From: an uncultured Eubacteriales bacterium
Lineage (GTDB): Bacteria > Bacillota > Clostridia > Oscillospirales > Oscillospiraceae
Length of the DNA stretch: 12,845 nucleotides
Assembly: GCA_900551995.1 (NCBI GenBank)
Contig: URXW01000044.1
Span: forward strand, 1-12,845
Direction of reading: 5' to 3'
Each line of letters starts with the position of its first letter. The first letter of the stretch is position 1. Below, in pieces: positions 7,018 to 12,845 of this stretch. Made by a program: the position numbers and the translations under genes. The notes under the pieces were generated by a model that was not told the origin of the DNA, did not search any database, and saw only the letters and a program-made list of their open reading frames with translations.

Positions 7018-8628
7018 ATGAACGAGATCTATGTGGTCGGGCACCGGAATCCGGACACCGACTCCATCGTGGCCGCCATGTCCTATGCCGCGCTGAAAAA
7101 CGCGCTGGGTGAGAAGGAATACACGGCGGTGCACATGGGCACCATCAGCGACGAGACGAACCGGATGCTGGAGCGGTTCCAGTTCAAGCCGCCGCGCTTC
7201 ATCCAGAACGTCCGCACACAGGTGCGGGATCTGGACTTTGACCGTCCCCCCTGTCTGGACGCGTCCGTGACGATGGATCGGGCATGGAAGCTCATGCGGG
7301 AGCAGAAGATCTCCGCCATCCCCGTGGTCAAGGAGGACGGGACGCTCCACGGGATGCTGTCCGCCGGCGACATCGCCACCTTCAGCCTGAACACCGTTGG
7401 CGACCCGCGGGTAGATCAGATCCCCCTGTTCAACCTGCTGAGCGTTATCGAGGGGCGGGTCATGGGCGACGGCGGCGACATGGTGGACAGCGTCAGCGGC
7501 ACCGTGTCCATCGCGCTGCCCCAGAACTGCGAAAACCTGCTGTTCGACGACAACGACAGCATTGTGCTGTGCGGCAGCCAGCCGGACATGATACGCCGGG
7601 CACTGGACAAGCAGGTATCCTGCCTGATCCTGTGCCAGACGGATGTGGACCCGGCGTGGCTGGAGGACGCGGGAAAGACGTGCATCATCTCCACGCCGCT
7701 GGACGCCAGCCGCGTGCACCGGCTGATCTATCAGGCCACGCCCATTGACCGTCCCTGCGCCACGGAGGGGCTGATCTCCTTCCATCTGGATGACTACATA
7801 GACGACGTGCGGGAGGTGGTGCTGAAGAGCCGCTACCGCTGCTATCCGGTGCTGGACAACGAGGAGAAAGTGGTGGGTACCCTGTCGCGGTATCATCTGC
7901 TGAAGCCGCGGCGCAAGCGGGTGGTGCTGGTGGATCACAACGAGCTGGCGCAGACGGTGCCGGGGATCGACCAGGCGGAGATCCTGGGGATCATCGACCA
8001 CCACCGGCTGGCGGATATTCAGACGCGGCAGCCGATCGCCGTGCGGAACGAGCCGGTGGGCAGCACCAACACCATCATCACCTCCATGTATCAGGAGCAC
8101 GGCGTAACGCCCTCCCCCCACATGGCGGGGCTGATGGCCGCCGCCATTCTGTCCGACACGGTCATGTTCAAATCCCCCACCTGCACGAAGCAGGACATCG
8201 CCATGGCGGAGCGGCTGGCGCGCATCGCAAGAGTGTCGCTGACCGATCTGGGGCGGGAGCTGTTCAGCGGAAGCAACGACAGCAAGTCCGCCGAGGAGCT
8301 GCTCCGCAGCGATTTCAAGGAATTCCACATCGCCGAGCAGAATCTGGGCGTGGGGCAGATCACCTGCATCGACTCCCAGAGATTGATGGAGCGGCGGGAG
8401 GAGATGCTGGACGCCATGCGGAAGGTGCAGCGTGCCAACAGCTACGACATGGTGATACTGATGCTCACGGACGTATTGCAGGAGGGCTCACAGCTGCTGT
8501 ATATCGGCAGCGACGAGACGATCCGCAACGCCTTCGCCGTGGAGCCGAAGGACAACTCGGTATTCCTGCCGGGGGTCATGTCGCGGAAAAAACAGGTCAT
8601 CCCCATGCTGACGACGCTGTGGGGCTGA
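7018..8628 (+). CDS. Family II manganese-dependent inorganic pyrophosphatase with CBS and DRTGG domains
   Basis: The 536-residue enzyme hydrolyses pyrophosphate to phosphate. Metal-binding motifs of the DHH phosphoesterase fold are all present: GHRNPDTDS (His9, Asp13, Asp15), VDHNE around Asp306, IIDHHR (Asp327-His328-His329), and ILSDT with Asp380. The DHHA2 end motif SRKKQ is at 522-526. Between the first and second DHH motifs lie a CBS motif (about 74-125), a DRTGG-like domain (about 135-245) and a second CBS motif (about 246-297). In characterised CBS-pyrophosphatases this insert binds adenine nucleotides that inhibit or activate the enzyme. AAAGGAG at 7002-7008 is 9 nt before the ATG at 7018; a GTG at 7012 is too close to that site. 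The gene begins 31 nt after the sugar transferase gene with no promoter seen between, so it is probably co-transcribed. Clearing pyrophosphate from nucleotide-sugar synthesis is a plausible link. Confidence 0.95.
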   Translation: MNEIYVVGHRNPDTDSIVAAMSYAALKNALGEKEYTAVHMGTISDETNRMLERFQFKPPRFIQNVRTQVRDLDFDRPPCLDASVTMDRAWKLMREQKISAIPVVKEDGTLHGMLSAGDIATFSLNTVGDPRVDQIPLFNLLSVIEGRVMGDGGDMVDSVSGTVSIALPQNCENLLFDDNDSIVLCGSQPDMIRRALDKQVSCLILCQTDVDPAWLEDAGKTCIISTPLDASRVHRLIYQATPIDRPCATEGLISFHLDDYIDDVREVVLKSRYRCYPVLDNEEKVVGTLSRYHLLKPRRKRVVLVDHNELAQTVPGIDQAEILGIIDHHRLADIQTRQPIAVRNEPVGSTNTIITSMYQEHGVTPSPHMAGLMAAAILSDTVMFKSPTCTKQDIAMAERLARIARVSLTDLGRELFSGSNDSKSAEELLRSDFKEFHIAEQNLGVGQITCIDSQRLMERREEMLDAMRKVQRANSYDMVILMLTDVLQEGSQLLYIGSDETIRNAFAVEPKDNSVFLPGVMSRKKQVIPMLTTLWG

Positions 8629-8640
8629 GAAGCACCGTCA

Positions 8641-8669
8641 GGGAGGGCACCGCGCGGCGGTGCCCTCCC
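8641..8669 (+). terminator. GC-rich hairpin after the glycan operon
   Basis: Arms at 8641-8653 and 8657-8669 form a perfect 13-bp stem with a 3-nt loop, 12 nt after the pyrophosphatase stop codon. Only a weak T-containing stretch (TGTCTATT) follows. It is likely a terminator or an mRNA 3' end, but not a textbook intrinsic terminator. Confidence 0.6.
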
Positions 8670-8703
8670 CTGTCTATTGCGCCCGTCCCTGCTCTGGGTG
8701 CAC

Positions 8704-8732
8704 TTGACAGGGGGACGGTTCTCGTATATAAT
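8704..8732 (+). promoter_or_regulatory. Perfect consensus vegetative promoter of the CNNM/HlyC gene
   Basis: TTGACA (8704-8709) and TATAAT (8727-8732) both match the housekeeping sigma consensus fully and are separated by 17 bp. Transcription should start near 8739, leaving about 29 nt before the TTG start. Such a promoter would be strong unless repressed; no obvious operator overlaps it. Confidence 0.9.
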
Positions 8733-8767
8733 AGGCGGGATTTATTGAAAAAAGGAAGTTTACTGCT

Positions 8768-10030
8768 TTGTCAAATACAACTATTATTGTCATTATAGCG
8801 GTATGTTTGCTGTTTTCTGCCTATTTTTCCGCCACGGAGACGGCGTTTTCCTCCGCAAACCTGACGAGGCTGCGGATGCTGGCGGAAAAGGGTAACCGGC
8901 GCGCCGCGCTGGTTTGCAGGCAGCTGGAGCGGTATGACCGGCTGCTGTCCACCATCCTTATCGGCAACAACATTGTGAATATCGCCATGGCGTCCCTCGC
9001 CACGGCGTTGTTCGTGAAGAGCTTCGGCGACGCCGGTGCCACGCTGTCCACAGTGGTGGTGACGGTGGTGGTGCTCATCTTCGGCGAGATCAGTCCCAAG
9101 AGCATCGCCAAGGACTGCGCCGAGGACTGGGCGATGACCGCCGCGCCGTTCTTACAGCTGATGATCTGGCTGCTGATGCCGCTGAACGCGGCGTTCTCCC
9201 TGTGGAAAAAGCTGCTGGCGCGGGTGTTCCATCTGGACCCCGACAGCAGAATGTCGCCGGAGGAGCTGCTGATGCTGGTGAACGAGGTGCAGCAGGACGG
9301 CAGCATCGACAAGGACGAGGGCGACCTGCTGAAAAACGCCATCGGGTTTTCCGACCAAGAGGCGCAGGATATTCTCATTCATCGGGTGGATCTTGCCGCG
9401 CTGCCGGTGACCGCCTCCAAGGAGGAGGTGGCGGAGCTGTTCACCGAGACGAAATACTCCCGGCTGCTGATCTATCGGGAGGACATCGACCACATTATCG
9501 GCACGGTGCACCAGAAGGACTTTTACGTGGGGTGCGGCGTGACGGACAAGCCGCTGGAGGAGATCCTCTCTCCCCCTGTGTTTGTGATGGAAAACGAGCC
9601 GATCAGCCTGCTGCTGAAGAAGCTGCAGCAGTCCAAGATGCAGATGGCGGTGGTGGTGGACGAGTACGGCGGCACCTGCGGCATTGTGACCATGGAGGAC
9701 ATTCTGGAGGAGCTGGTGGGCGAGATCTGGGACGAGCACGACGAGGAGGAGGTGTTCATCCGCAAGACGGGCCCCCGGACGTATCTGGTGGACGCCTCCA
9801 TGGATTTCGACGATTTCGCGGAGTTCTTCCACCTGAGCGTGGAGACGGAAATGTCCTCCGTCAGCGGCTGGGTCATGGAGAAGTTCGACCGGGTGCCGGA
9901 GGTGGGCGACCGGTTCGTCTCCGACGGGCTGCGGGTGCTGGTGACCCGGGTGGACAACCACCGCACCGGCGAGATCCAGGTGACGCTGGAGGAACCGGCG
10001 GAGCCGGGGGACGGCGCAGAGCGTACATAA
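8768..10030 (+). CDS. CNNM / CorC-HlyC family transporter-like protein (DUF21, CBS pair)
   Basis: The 420-residue protein has the three-part layout of the HlyC/CorC ('hemolysin family') group, whose studied members are linked to magnesium or cobalt efflux. The DUF21/CNNM membrane domain (residues 1-150) opens with a helix and SATETAFSSAN and contains FGEISPKSIAKD at 105-116. A CBS pair follows at about 195-320, ending in VVVDEYGGTCGIVTMEDI and LEELVGEIWDE. The CorC_HlyC domain covers about 330-408. The start is TTG at 8768, with AAAGGAAG at 8751-8758, 9 nt upstream; the next in-frame ATG (residue 37) would remove the first membrane helix. The gene stands alone between a hairpin and a terminator. 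The name hemolysin is historical; ion specificity is unproven. Confidence 0.93.
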   Translation: MSNTTIIVIIAVCLLFSAYFSATETAFSSANLTRLRMLAEKGNRRAALVCRQLERYDRLLSTILIGNNIVNIAMASLATALFVKSFGDAGATLSTVVVTVVVLIFGEISPKSIAKDCAEDWAMTAAPFLQLMIWLLMPLNAAFSLWKKLLARVFHLDPDSRMSPEELLMLVNEVQQDGSIDKDEGDLLKNAIGFSDQEAQDILIHRVDLAALPVTASKEEVAELFTETKYSRLLIYREDIDHIIGTVHQKDFYVGCGVTDKPLEEILSPPVFVMENEPISLLLKKLQQSKMQMAVVVDEYGGTCGIVTMEDILEELVGEIWDEHDEEEVFIRKTGPRTYLVDASMDFDDFAEFFHLSVETEMSSVSGWVMEKFDRVPEVGDRFVSDGLRVLVTRVDNHRTGEIQVTLEEPAEPGDGAERT

Positions 10031-10040
10031 GCATAGTGAA

Positions 10041-10080
10041 AAAACTCCCGGAAGCGATGCTTCCGGGAGTTTTGGTTTTT
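10041..10080 (+). terminator. Strong intrinsic terminator after the CNNM/HlyC gene
   Basis: Arms at 10041-10055 and 10059-10073 pair perfectly over 15 bp around a GAT loop, and the stem ends in a T tract followed by GGTTTTT. The matching A run on the left arm means it could also work from the other side. It lies 10 nt after the stop codon. Confidence 0.93.
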
Positions 10081-10229
10081 CTATGGCGGCTCTTCCCACG
10101 GGTGAGACCATTTCTACCATACCACCGCCGGGGCGGTAATGCAAGAGTAAATTTCGTTTTTTGCAACAATTCTACGCAATTTCTCCATATTATACGAGAG
10201 AAGGCGGGAAATATCTACGTTTTGCACCG
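10081..10229. other. Spacer before the pyrG promoter, no gene seen
   Basis: This stretch is more A/T-rich than the genes around it and shows no coding frame with a supported start. It contains a short palindrome, ACCGCCGGGGCGGT (10124-10137), and AT-rich DNA from about 10138 to 10195. No riboswitch or tRNA-like structure could be recognised. Confidence 0.5.
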
Positions 10230-10258
10230 TTGACAGGCGGGGCGGAGAGGTGTACCAT
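10230..10258 (+). promoter_or_regulatory. Predicted pyrG promoter followed by a T7 tract
   Basis: A perfect TTGACA (10230-10235) is 17 bp from TACCAT (10253-10258), which matches the -10 consensus at four of six positions. The start would fall near A10265 or A10267, immediately before seven T residues at 10268-10274. The predicted leader is under 30 nt, too short for a terminator-type attenuator. The -10 box is weak, so the assignment is moderate. Confidence 0.6.
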
Positions 10259-10292
10259 CGGAGCATATTTTTTTAGAGTGGGAGATGGCGGG

Positions 10293-11903
10293 ATGAAGTA
10301 TATTTTCGTGACGGGCGGCGTGGTGTCCGGGCTGGGAAAGGGCATTTGCGCCGCCTCGCTGGGGCGGCTGCTGAAGCAGTGCGGTCTGCGGGTGCGGAAC
10401 CAGAAGTTTGACCCGTATCTGAACGTAGATCCGGGCACCATGAGCCCCTATCAGCACGGGGAGGTGTTCGTCACCGACGACGGCGCGGAGACGGATCTGG
10501 ATCTGGGGCACTACGAGCGATTTGTGGATGTGCCGCTGAGCGGCGAGTGCTCCGTGTCCTCCGGGAAGGTTTTCTGGGCGGTGCTGAACCGGGAGCGGCA
10601 GGGGGGCTATCTGGGCGGCACGGTGCAGATCATCCCCCATGTGACCGACGAGATCAAGCGGCACCTCTACGCCATGGACGATGGGGAGACGGACGTGGTC
10701 ATCGCGGAGATCGGCGGCACCGTGGGGGACATTGAGAGCCAGCCCTATCTGGAGGCCATACGGCAGGTGGCGGCAGAGCGGGGACGGGAGAACGTGCTGT
10801 ACATCCACGTGCCGCTGGTGGTGTCCATCCCCGGCAGCGGGGAGCTGAAGAGCAAGCCCACGCAGCATTCCGTGAAGGAGCTGCTGAGTGTGGGCATACA
10901 GCCGGACGTGCTGGTGTGCCGCACGGACAGTCCCCTGCCCGACGACATACGGCGAAAAATTGCGCTGTTCTGCAACGTGGGTGAGGAATGTGTTATCCCC
11001 AACGTGACGGCCTCCACACTGTACGAGGTGCCGCTGCTGCTGGAAAAAGAGGGACTGTGCCGGGTGGTGTGCCGCAGGCTGGGGCTTGGCGAAGGCGCGC
11101 CGGATATGGCGGAGTGGCGCAGCATGGTGGCGCAGATCCACGCCGCCGCCCAGCGTCACGTGACCGTCGCGCTGGTGGGCAAGTACACGGAGCTGCACGA
11201 CGCGTATCTCAGCGTGGCGGAGTCCCTGTTCCACGCGGGGACCGCCTGCGGCGCGCAGGTGGACATACGGTGGGTGGATTCCCAGCGTCTGACGGCGGAG
11301 AACATCGGCGAAGTGCTGGCGGGGTGCAGCGGCATTCTGGTGCCCGGAGGCTTCGGCGACCGGGGCATTGAGGGCATGGTGCTGGCGGCGCAGTACGCCA
11401 GAGAGCGGGGTATCCCGTATCTGGGGATCTGTCTGGGGATGCAGATCGCGGTGATCGAGTTTGCGCGGCACGTCGCCGGGTGGGCGGACGCCCACAGCGC
11501 GGAGTTCGACGGCACCACCGCGCACCCGGTCATCGACCTGATGCCCGATCAGGTGGGCGTTACCGCCAAGGGCGGCACCATGCGGCTGGGGAAGTATCCC
11601 TGTGTGCTGGCGGACGGCTCCCGCGCACGGGAGGTCTACGGCGCGGCGGAGGTCTGGGAGCGGCACCGCCATCGGTACGAGTGCAGCAACGTGTTCCGCC
11701 CCGCGCTGGAGGCGGCGGGGCTGCGGGTCGCCGGTACGTCGCCGGACGGGCAGCTGGTGGAGATCGTGGAGGTGCCGGAGCACCCGTGGTTCGTGGGGTG
11801 CCAGTTCCACCCGGAGTTCAAGAGCCGTCCCGACCGGCCGCACCCGCTGTTTCGCGGCTTTGTGGCATCGGCGATGGAAAAGAGCCGAAGGGACGGAGAC
11901 TAA
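10293..11903 (+). CDS. pyrG: CTP synthase (glutamine-hydrolysing)
   Basis: The 536-residue enzyme makes CTP from UTP, ATP and glutamine, the last step of de novo pyrimidine nucleotide synthesis. The N-terminal synthetase domain starts directly at the family's conserved beginning (MKYIFVTGGVVSGLGKG) with the P-loop at 12-17, and continues through YLNVDPGTMSPYQHGEVFV and EIGGTVGDIESQP (139-151). The glutamine amidotransferase domain begins near 290 with VALVGKY. It has the oxyanion-hole PGGFGDRG (351-358), nucleophile Cys380 in GICLGMQ, and His506/Glu508 in FHPEFKSRP. The frame is open back to 10161 but that part covers the promoter; ATG 10293 fits the family start and has GGGAG (10280-10284) 8 nt upstream. 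The stop codon lies within the terminator stem. It is monocistronic and convergent with the thiolase gene. Confidence 0.97.
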   Translation: MKYIFVTGGVVSGLGKGICAASLGRLLKQCGLRVRNQKFDPYLNVDPGTMSPYQHGEVFVTDDGAETDLDLGHYERFVDVPLSGECSVSSGKVFWAVLNRERQGGYLGGTVQIIPHVTDEIKRHLYAMDDGETDVVIAEIGGTVGDIESQPYLEAIRQVAAERGRENVLYIHVPLVVSIPGSGELKSKPTQHSVKELLSVGIQPDVLVCRTDSPLPDDIRRKIALFCNVGEECVIPNVTASTLYEVPLLLEKEGLCRVVCRRLGLGEGAPDMAEWRSMVAQIHAAAQRHVTVALVGKYTELHDAYLSVAESLFHAGTACGAQVDIRWVDSQRLTAENIGEVLAGCSGILVPGGFGDRGIEGMVLAAQYARERGIPYLGICLGMQIAVIEFARHVAGWADAHSAEFDGTTAHPVIDLMPDQVGVTAKGGTMRLGKYPCVLADGSRAREVYGAAEVWERHRHRYECSNVFRPALEAAGLRVAGTSPDGQLVEIVEVPEHPWFVGCQFHPEFKSRPDRPHPLFRGFVASAMEKSRRDGD

Positions 11904-11946
11904 ACAAAAAAAGAACCGCCGATGGCGGTTCTTTTTTTGTTTAGTC
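11898..11946. terminator. Very long bidirectional terminator between pyrG and the thiolase gene
   Basis: Arms at 11898-11920 and 11924-11946 form a perfect 23-bp stem closed by a GAT loop. One arm holds seven A and the other seven T, so a U-rich 3' half forms in both transcripts. The pyrG stop codon (11901-11903) is inside the left arm. The right arm ends 27 nt from the thiolase stop codon, so one element serves both convergent genes. Confidence 0.95.
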
Positions 11947-11973
11947 AAGCTCTGCGGGGGAAGGGCTGTCGGT

Positions 11974-12845
11974 TCAGCACTTCTCGAACACCACTGCGGT
12001 GCCCATGCCGCCGCCGATGCACAGGGTGGCAAGACCCTTCTTCGCCTCGGGACGCTTCTGCATCTCGTGGAGCAGGGTGACGATGATACGGGCACCGGAG
12101 GCACCCACGGGGTGACCGAGGGCGATGGCACCGCCGTTGACGTTGACCTTGCTCATGTCGAAGTGCAGCTCACGCGCCACGGCGATGGACTGGGCGGCAA
12201 ACGCCTCGTTCGCCTCCACCAGATCGATGTCGTCGATGGTCACGCCGGCCTTCTTCATGGCGTTGCGGGAAGCCACCACGGGACCGACGCCCATGATCTT
12301 GGGATCCACGCCGCCCTGACCCCAGCCGATCAGCTTCGCCATGGGCTTCAGACCGTATTTCTCCACAGCCTCGCCGGACGCCAGCACGATGGCGGCAGCA
12401 CCGTCATTGATACCGGAGGCGTTGGCGGCGGTGACGCGCTGGGTACCCTTGTCAGCGGCATCCTGTGCGCCGGTGATCTCGAAGGTGTTGACCACCTGGG
12501 GATTGGGGGACTCGGGACCCACGGGGAACGCGCCCTTCAGCTTGGCGATACCCTCGGCGGTGACGCCCTCCTTGGGATACTCGTCCTTGGCGAAGGGGAC
12601 CATGTCCTTCTTGACCTTGACCATCACGGGGACGATCTCATCGTCAAAGCGGCCGGAATCGCGGGCGGCGCACGCCTTCTGCTGGGAGGCGGCGGCGAAA
12701 GCGTCCTGCTCGGCACGGGTGATGCCCCAGATGTCGTTGATATTCTCGGCGGTGGTGCCCATGTGGTAGTTGTTATACGCGTCCCACAGACCGTCCTTGA
12801 TCATGGTGTCCACCAGCTTCTTATCGCCCATGCGGGCACCCCAGC
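11974..12845 (-). CDS. thlA: Acetyl-CoA acetyltransferase (thiolase II), N-terminus cut by window edge
   Basis: Biosynthetic thiolases condense two acetyl-CoA to acetoacetyl-CoA, the entry step to butyrate or related products in clostridia. The window holds the last 289 residues of a family normally near 390; the nucleophilic cysteine, which lies near residue 90, is outside. Visible family motifs are WGARMGDKKLVDTMIKDG, NNYHMGTTAENI, NASGINDGAA, GVDPKIMG, DLVEANEAFAAQS, the GHP motif with its catalytic His (GGAIALGHPVGASGAR), and the second catalytic Cys in CIGGGMGTAVV. Compared with clostridial ThlA as I remember it, there is a longer segment between KLKGAF and RVTAANASG, about 29 residues where about five are usual (12439-12525). 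The promoter and any operon partners lie to the right of the window. The family is certain; thiolase II rather than a degradative thiolase is inferred from the motifs. Confidence 0.93.
   Translation of the reverse strand, partial: WGARMGDKKLVDTMIKDGLWDAYNNYHMGTTAENINDIWGITRAEQDAFAAASQQKACAARDSGRFDDEIVPVMVKVKKDMVPFAKDEYPKEGVTAEGIAKLKGAFPVGPESPNPQVVNTFEITGAQDAADKGTQRVTAANASGINDGAAAIVLASGEAVEKYGLKPMAKLIGWGQGGVDPKIMGVGPVVASRNAMKKAGVTIDDIDLVEANEAFAAQSIAVARELHFDMSKVNVNGGAIALGHPVGASGARIIVTLLHEMQKRPEAKKGLATLCIGGGMGTAVVFEKC

Noticed and set aside
5640..8328. Long minus-strand frames opposite the sugar transferase (5640-7001) and pyrophosphatase (6943-8328)
   Set aside because: They are His/Gln/Val-rich with no ribosome site or family motif, and the plus-strand frames are unmistakable genes.
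10124..10137. Palindrome ACCGCCGGGGCGGT as a terminator
   Set aside because: The stem is very short, no T tract follows, and it lies after an already strong terminator.
10161..10292. Possible 44-residue N-terminal extension of CTP synthase
   Set aside because: It spans the promoter, and the family starts at the MKYIFVTGG segment encoded from 10293.
10215..12131. Minus-strand frame of 638 codons opposite pyrG, reaching into the thiolase gene
   Set aside because: It passes through a strong terminator hairpin and has shadow-type composition, while both overlapped genes are conserved families.
1..12845. CRISPR array, tRNA, rRNA, insertion sequence or defence island
   Set aside because: No regularly spaced repeats, cloverleaf, transposase motif or defence-protein motif was seen; all eight genes belong to common metabolic, glycan or transport families.

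Overview
The window looks like chromosomal DNA from a GC-rich, anaerobic Gram-positive bacterium of the Clostridia, most plausibly an Oscillospiraceae-type gut organism (inference). The signs are strong GGAGG-type ribosome sites, vegetative promoters with 17-bp spacers, a TTG start codon, a clostridial-type acetyl-CoA acetyltransferase, a family II pyrophosphatase with CBS and DRTGG domains, and strong G/C preference at third codon positions. No tRNA, rRNA, CRISPR array, insertion sequence, integrase or phage gene was seen. Eight protein genes fill almost all of the sequence.

Left part (1-1958, minus strand): a TetR-family regulator gene is followed by oleate hydratase (ohyA), which runs off the left edge. 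Each gene has its own recognisable promoter. The tetR promoter carries a 17-bp inverted repeat over its -10 box, a good candidate autoregulatory operator. The likely role is handling of host or dietary unsaturated fatty acids.

Middle (2018-8669, plus strand): a divergent promoter starts a compact four-gene unit. It encodes a large membrane protein of the O-antigen ligase/polymerase (Wzy_C) family, a GT4 glycosyltransferase, a polyprenyl-phosphate sugar-1-phosphate transferase (the initiating enzyme of lipid-linked glycan synthesis), and a CBS-domain family II inorganic pyrophosphatase. The first three form a minimal surface-glycan pathway. The fourth may remove the pyrophosphate released when nucleotide sugars are made. 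A 13-bp GC-rich hairpin follows the last gene.

Right part (8704-12845): a CNNM/CorC-HlyC-type membrane protein with DUF21 and CBS domains is expressed from a perfect consensus promoter and ends at a strong terminator. CTP synthase (pyrG) follows, with a short leader that has a run of seven T close to the predicted transcription start. It converges on a thiolase (acetyl-CoA acetyltransferase) gene that enters from the right edge. A very long perfect hairpin between the two can terminate transcription from both sides.

Most of the window is conserved housekeeping or common accessory metabolism. The least ordinary items are the ligase-family protein with an extra beta-rich extracellular insert and a repeat-like tail, the minimal glycan operon that ends in a regulated pyrophosphatase, the T-tract at the pyrG start, and the candidate TetR operator.
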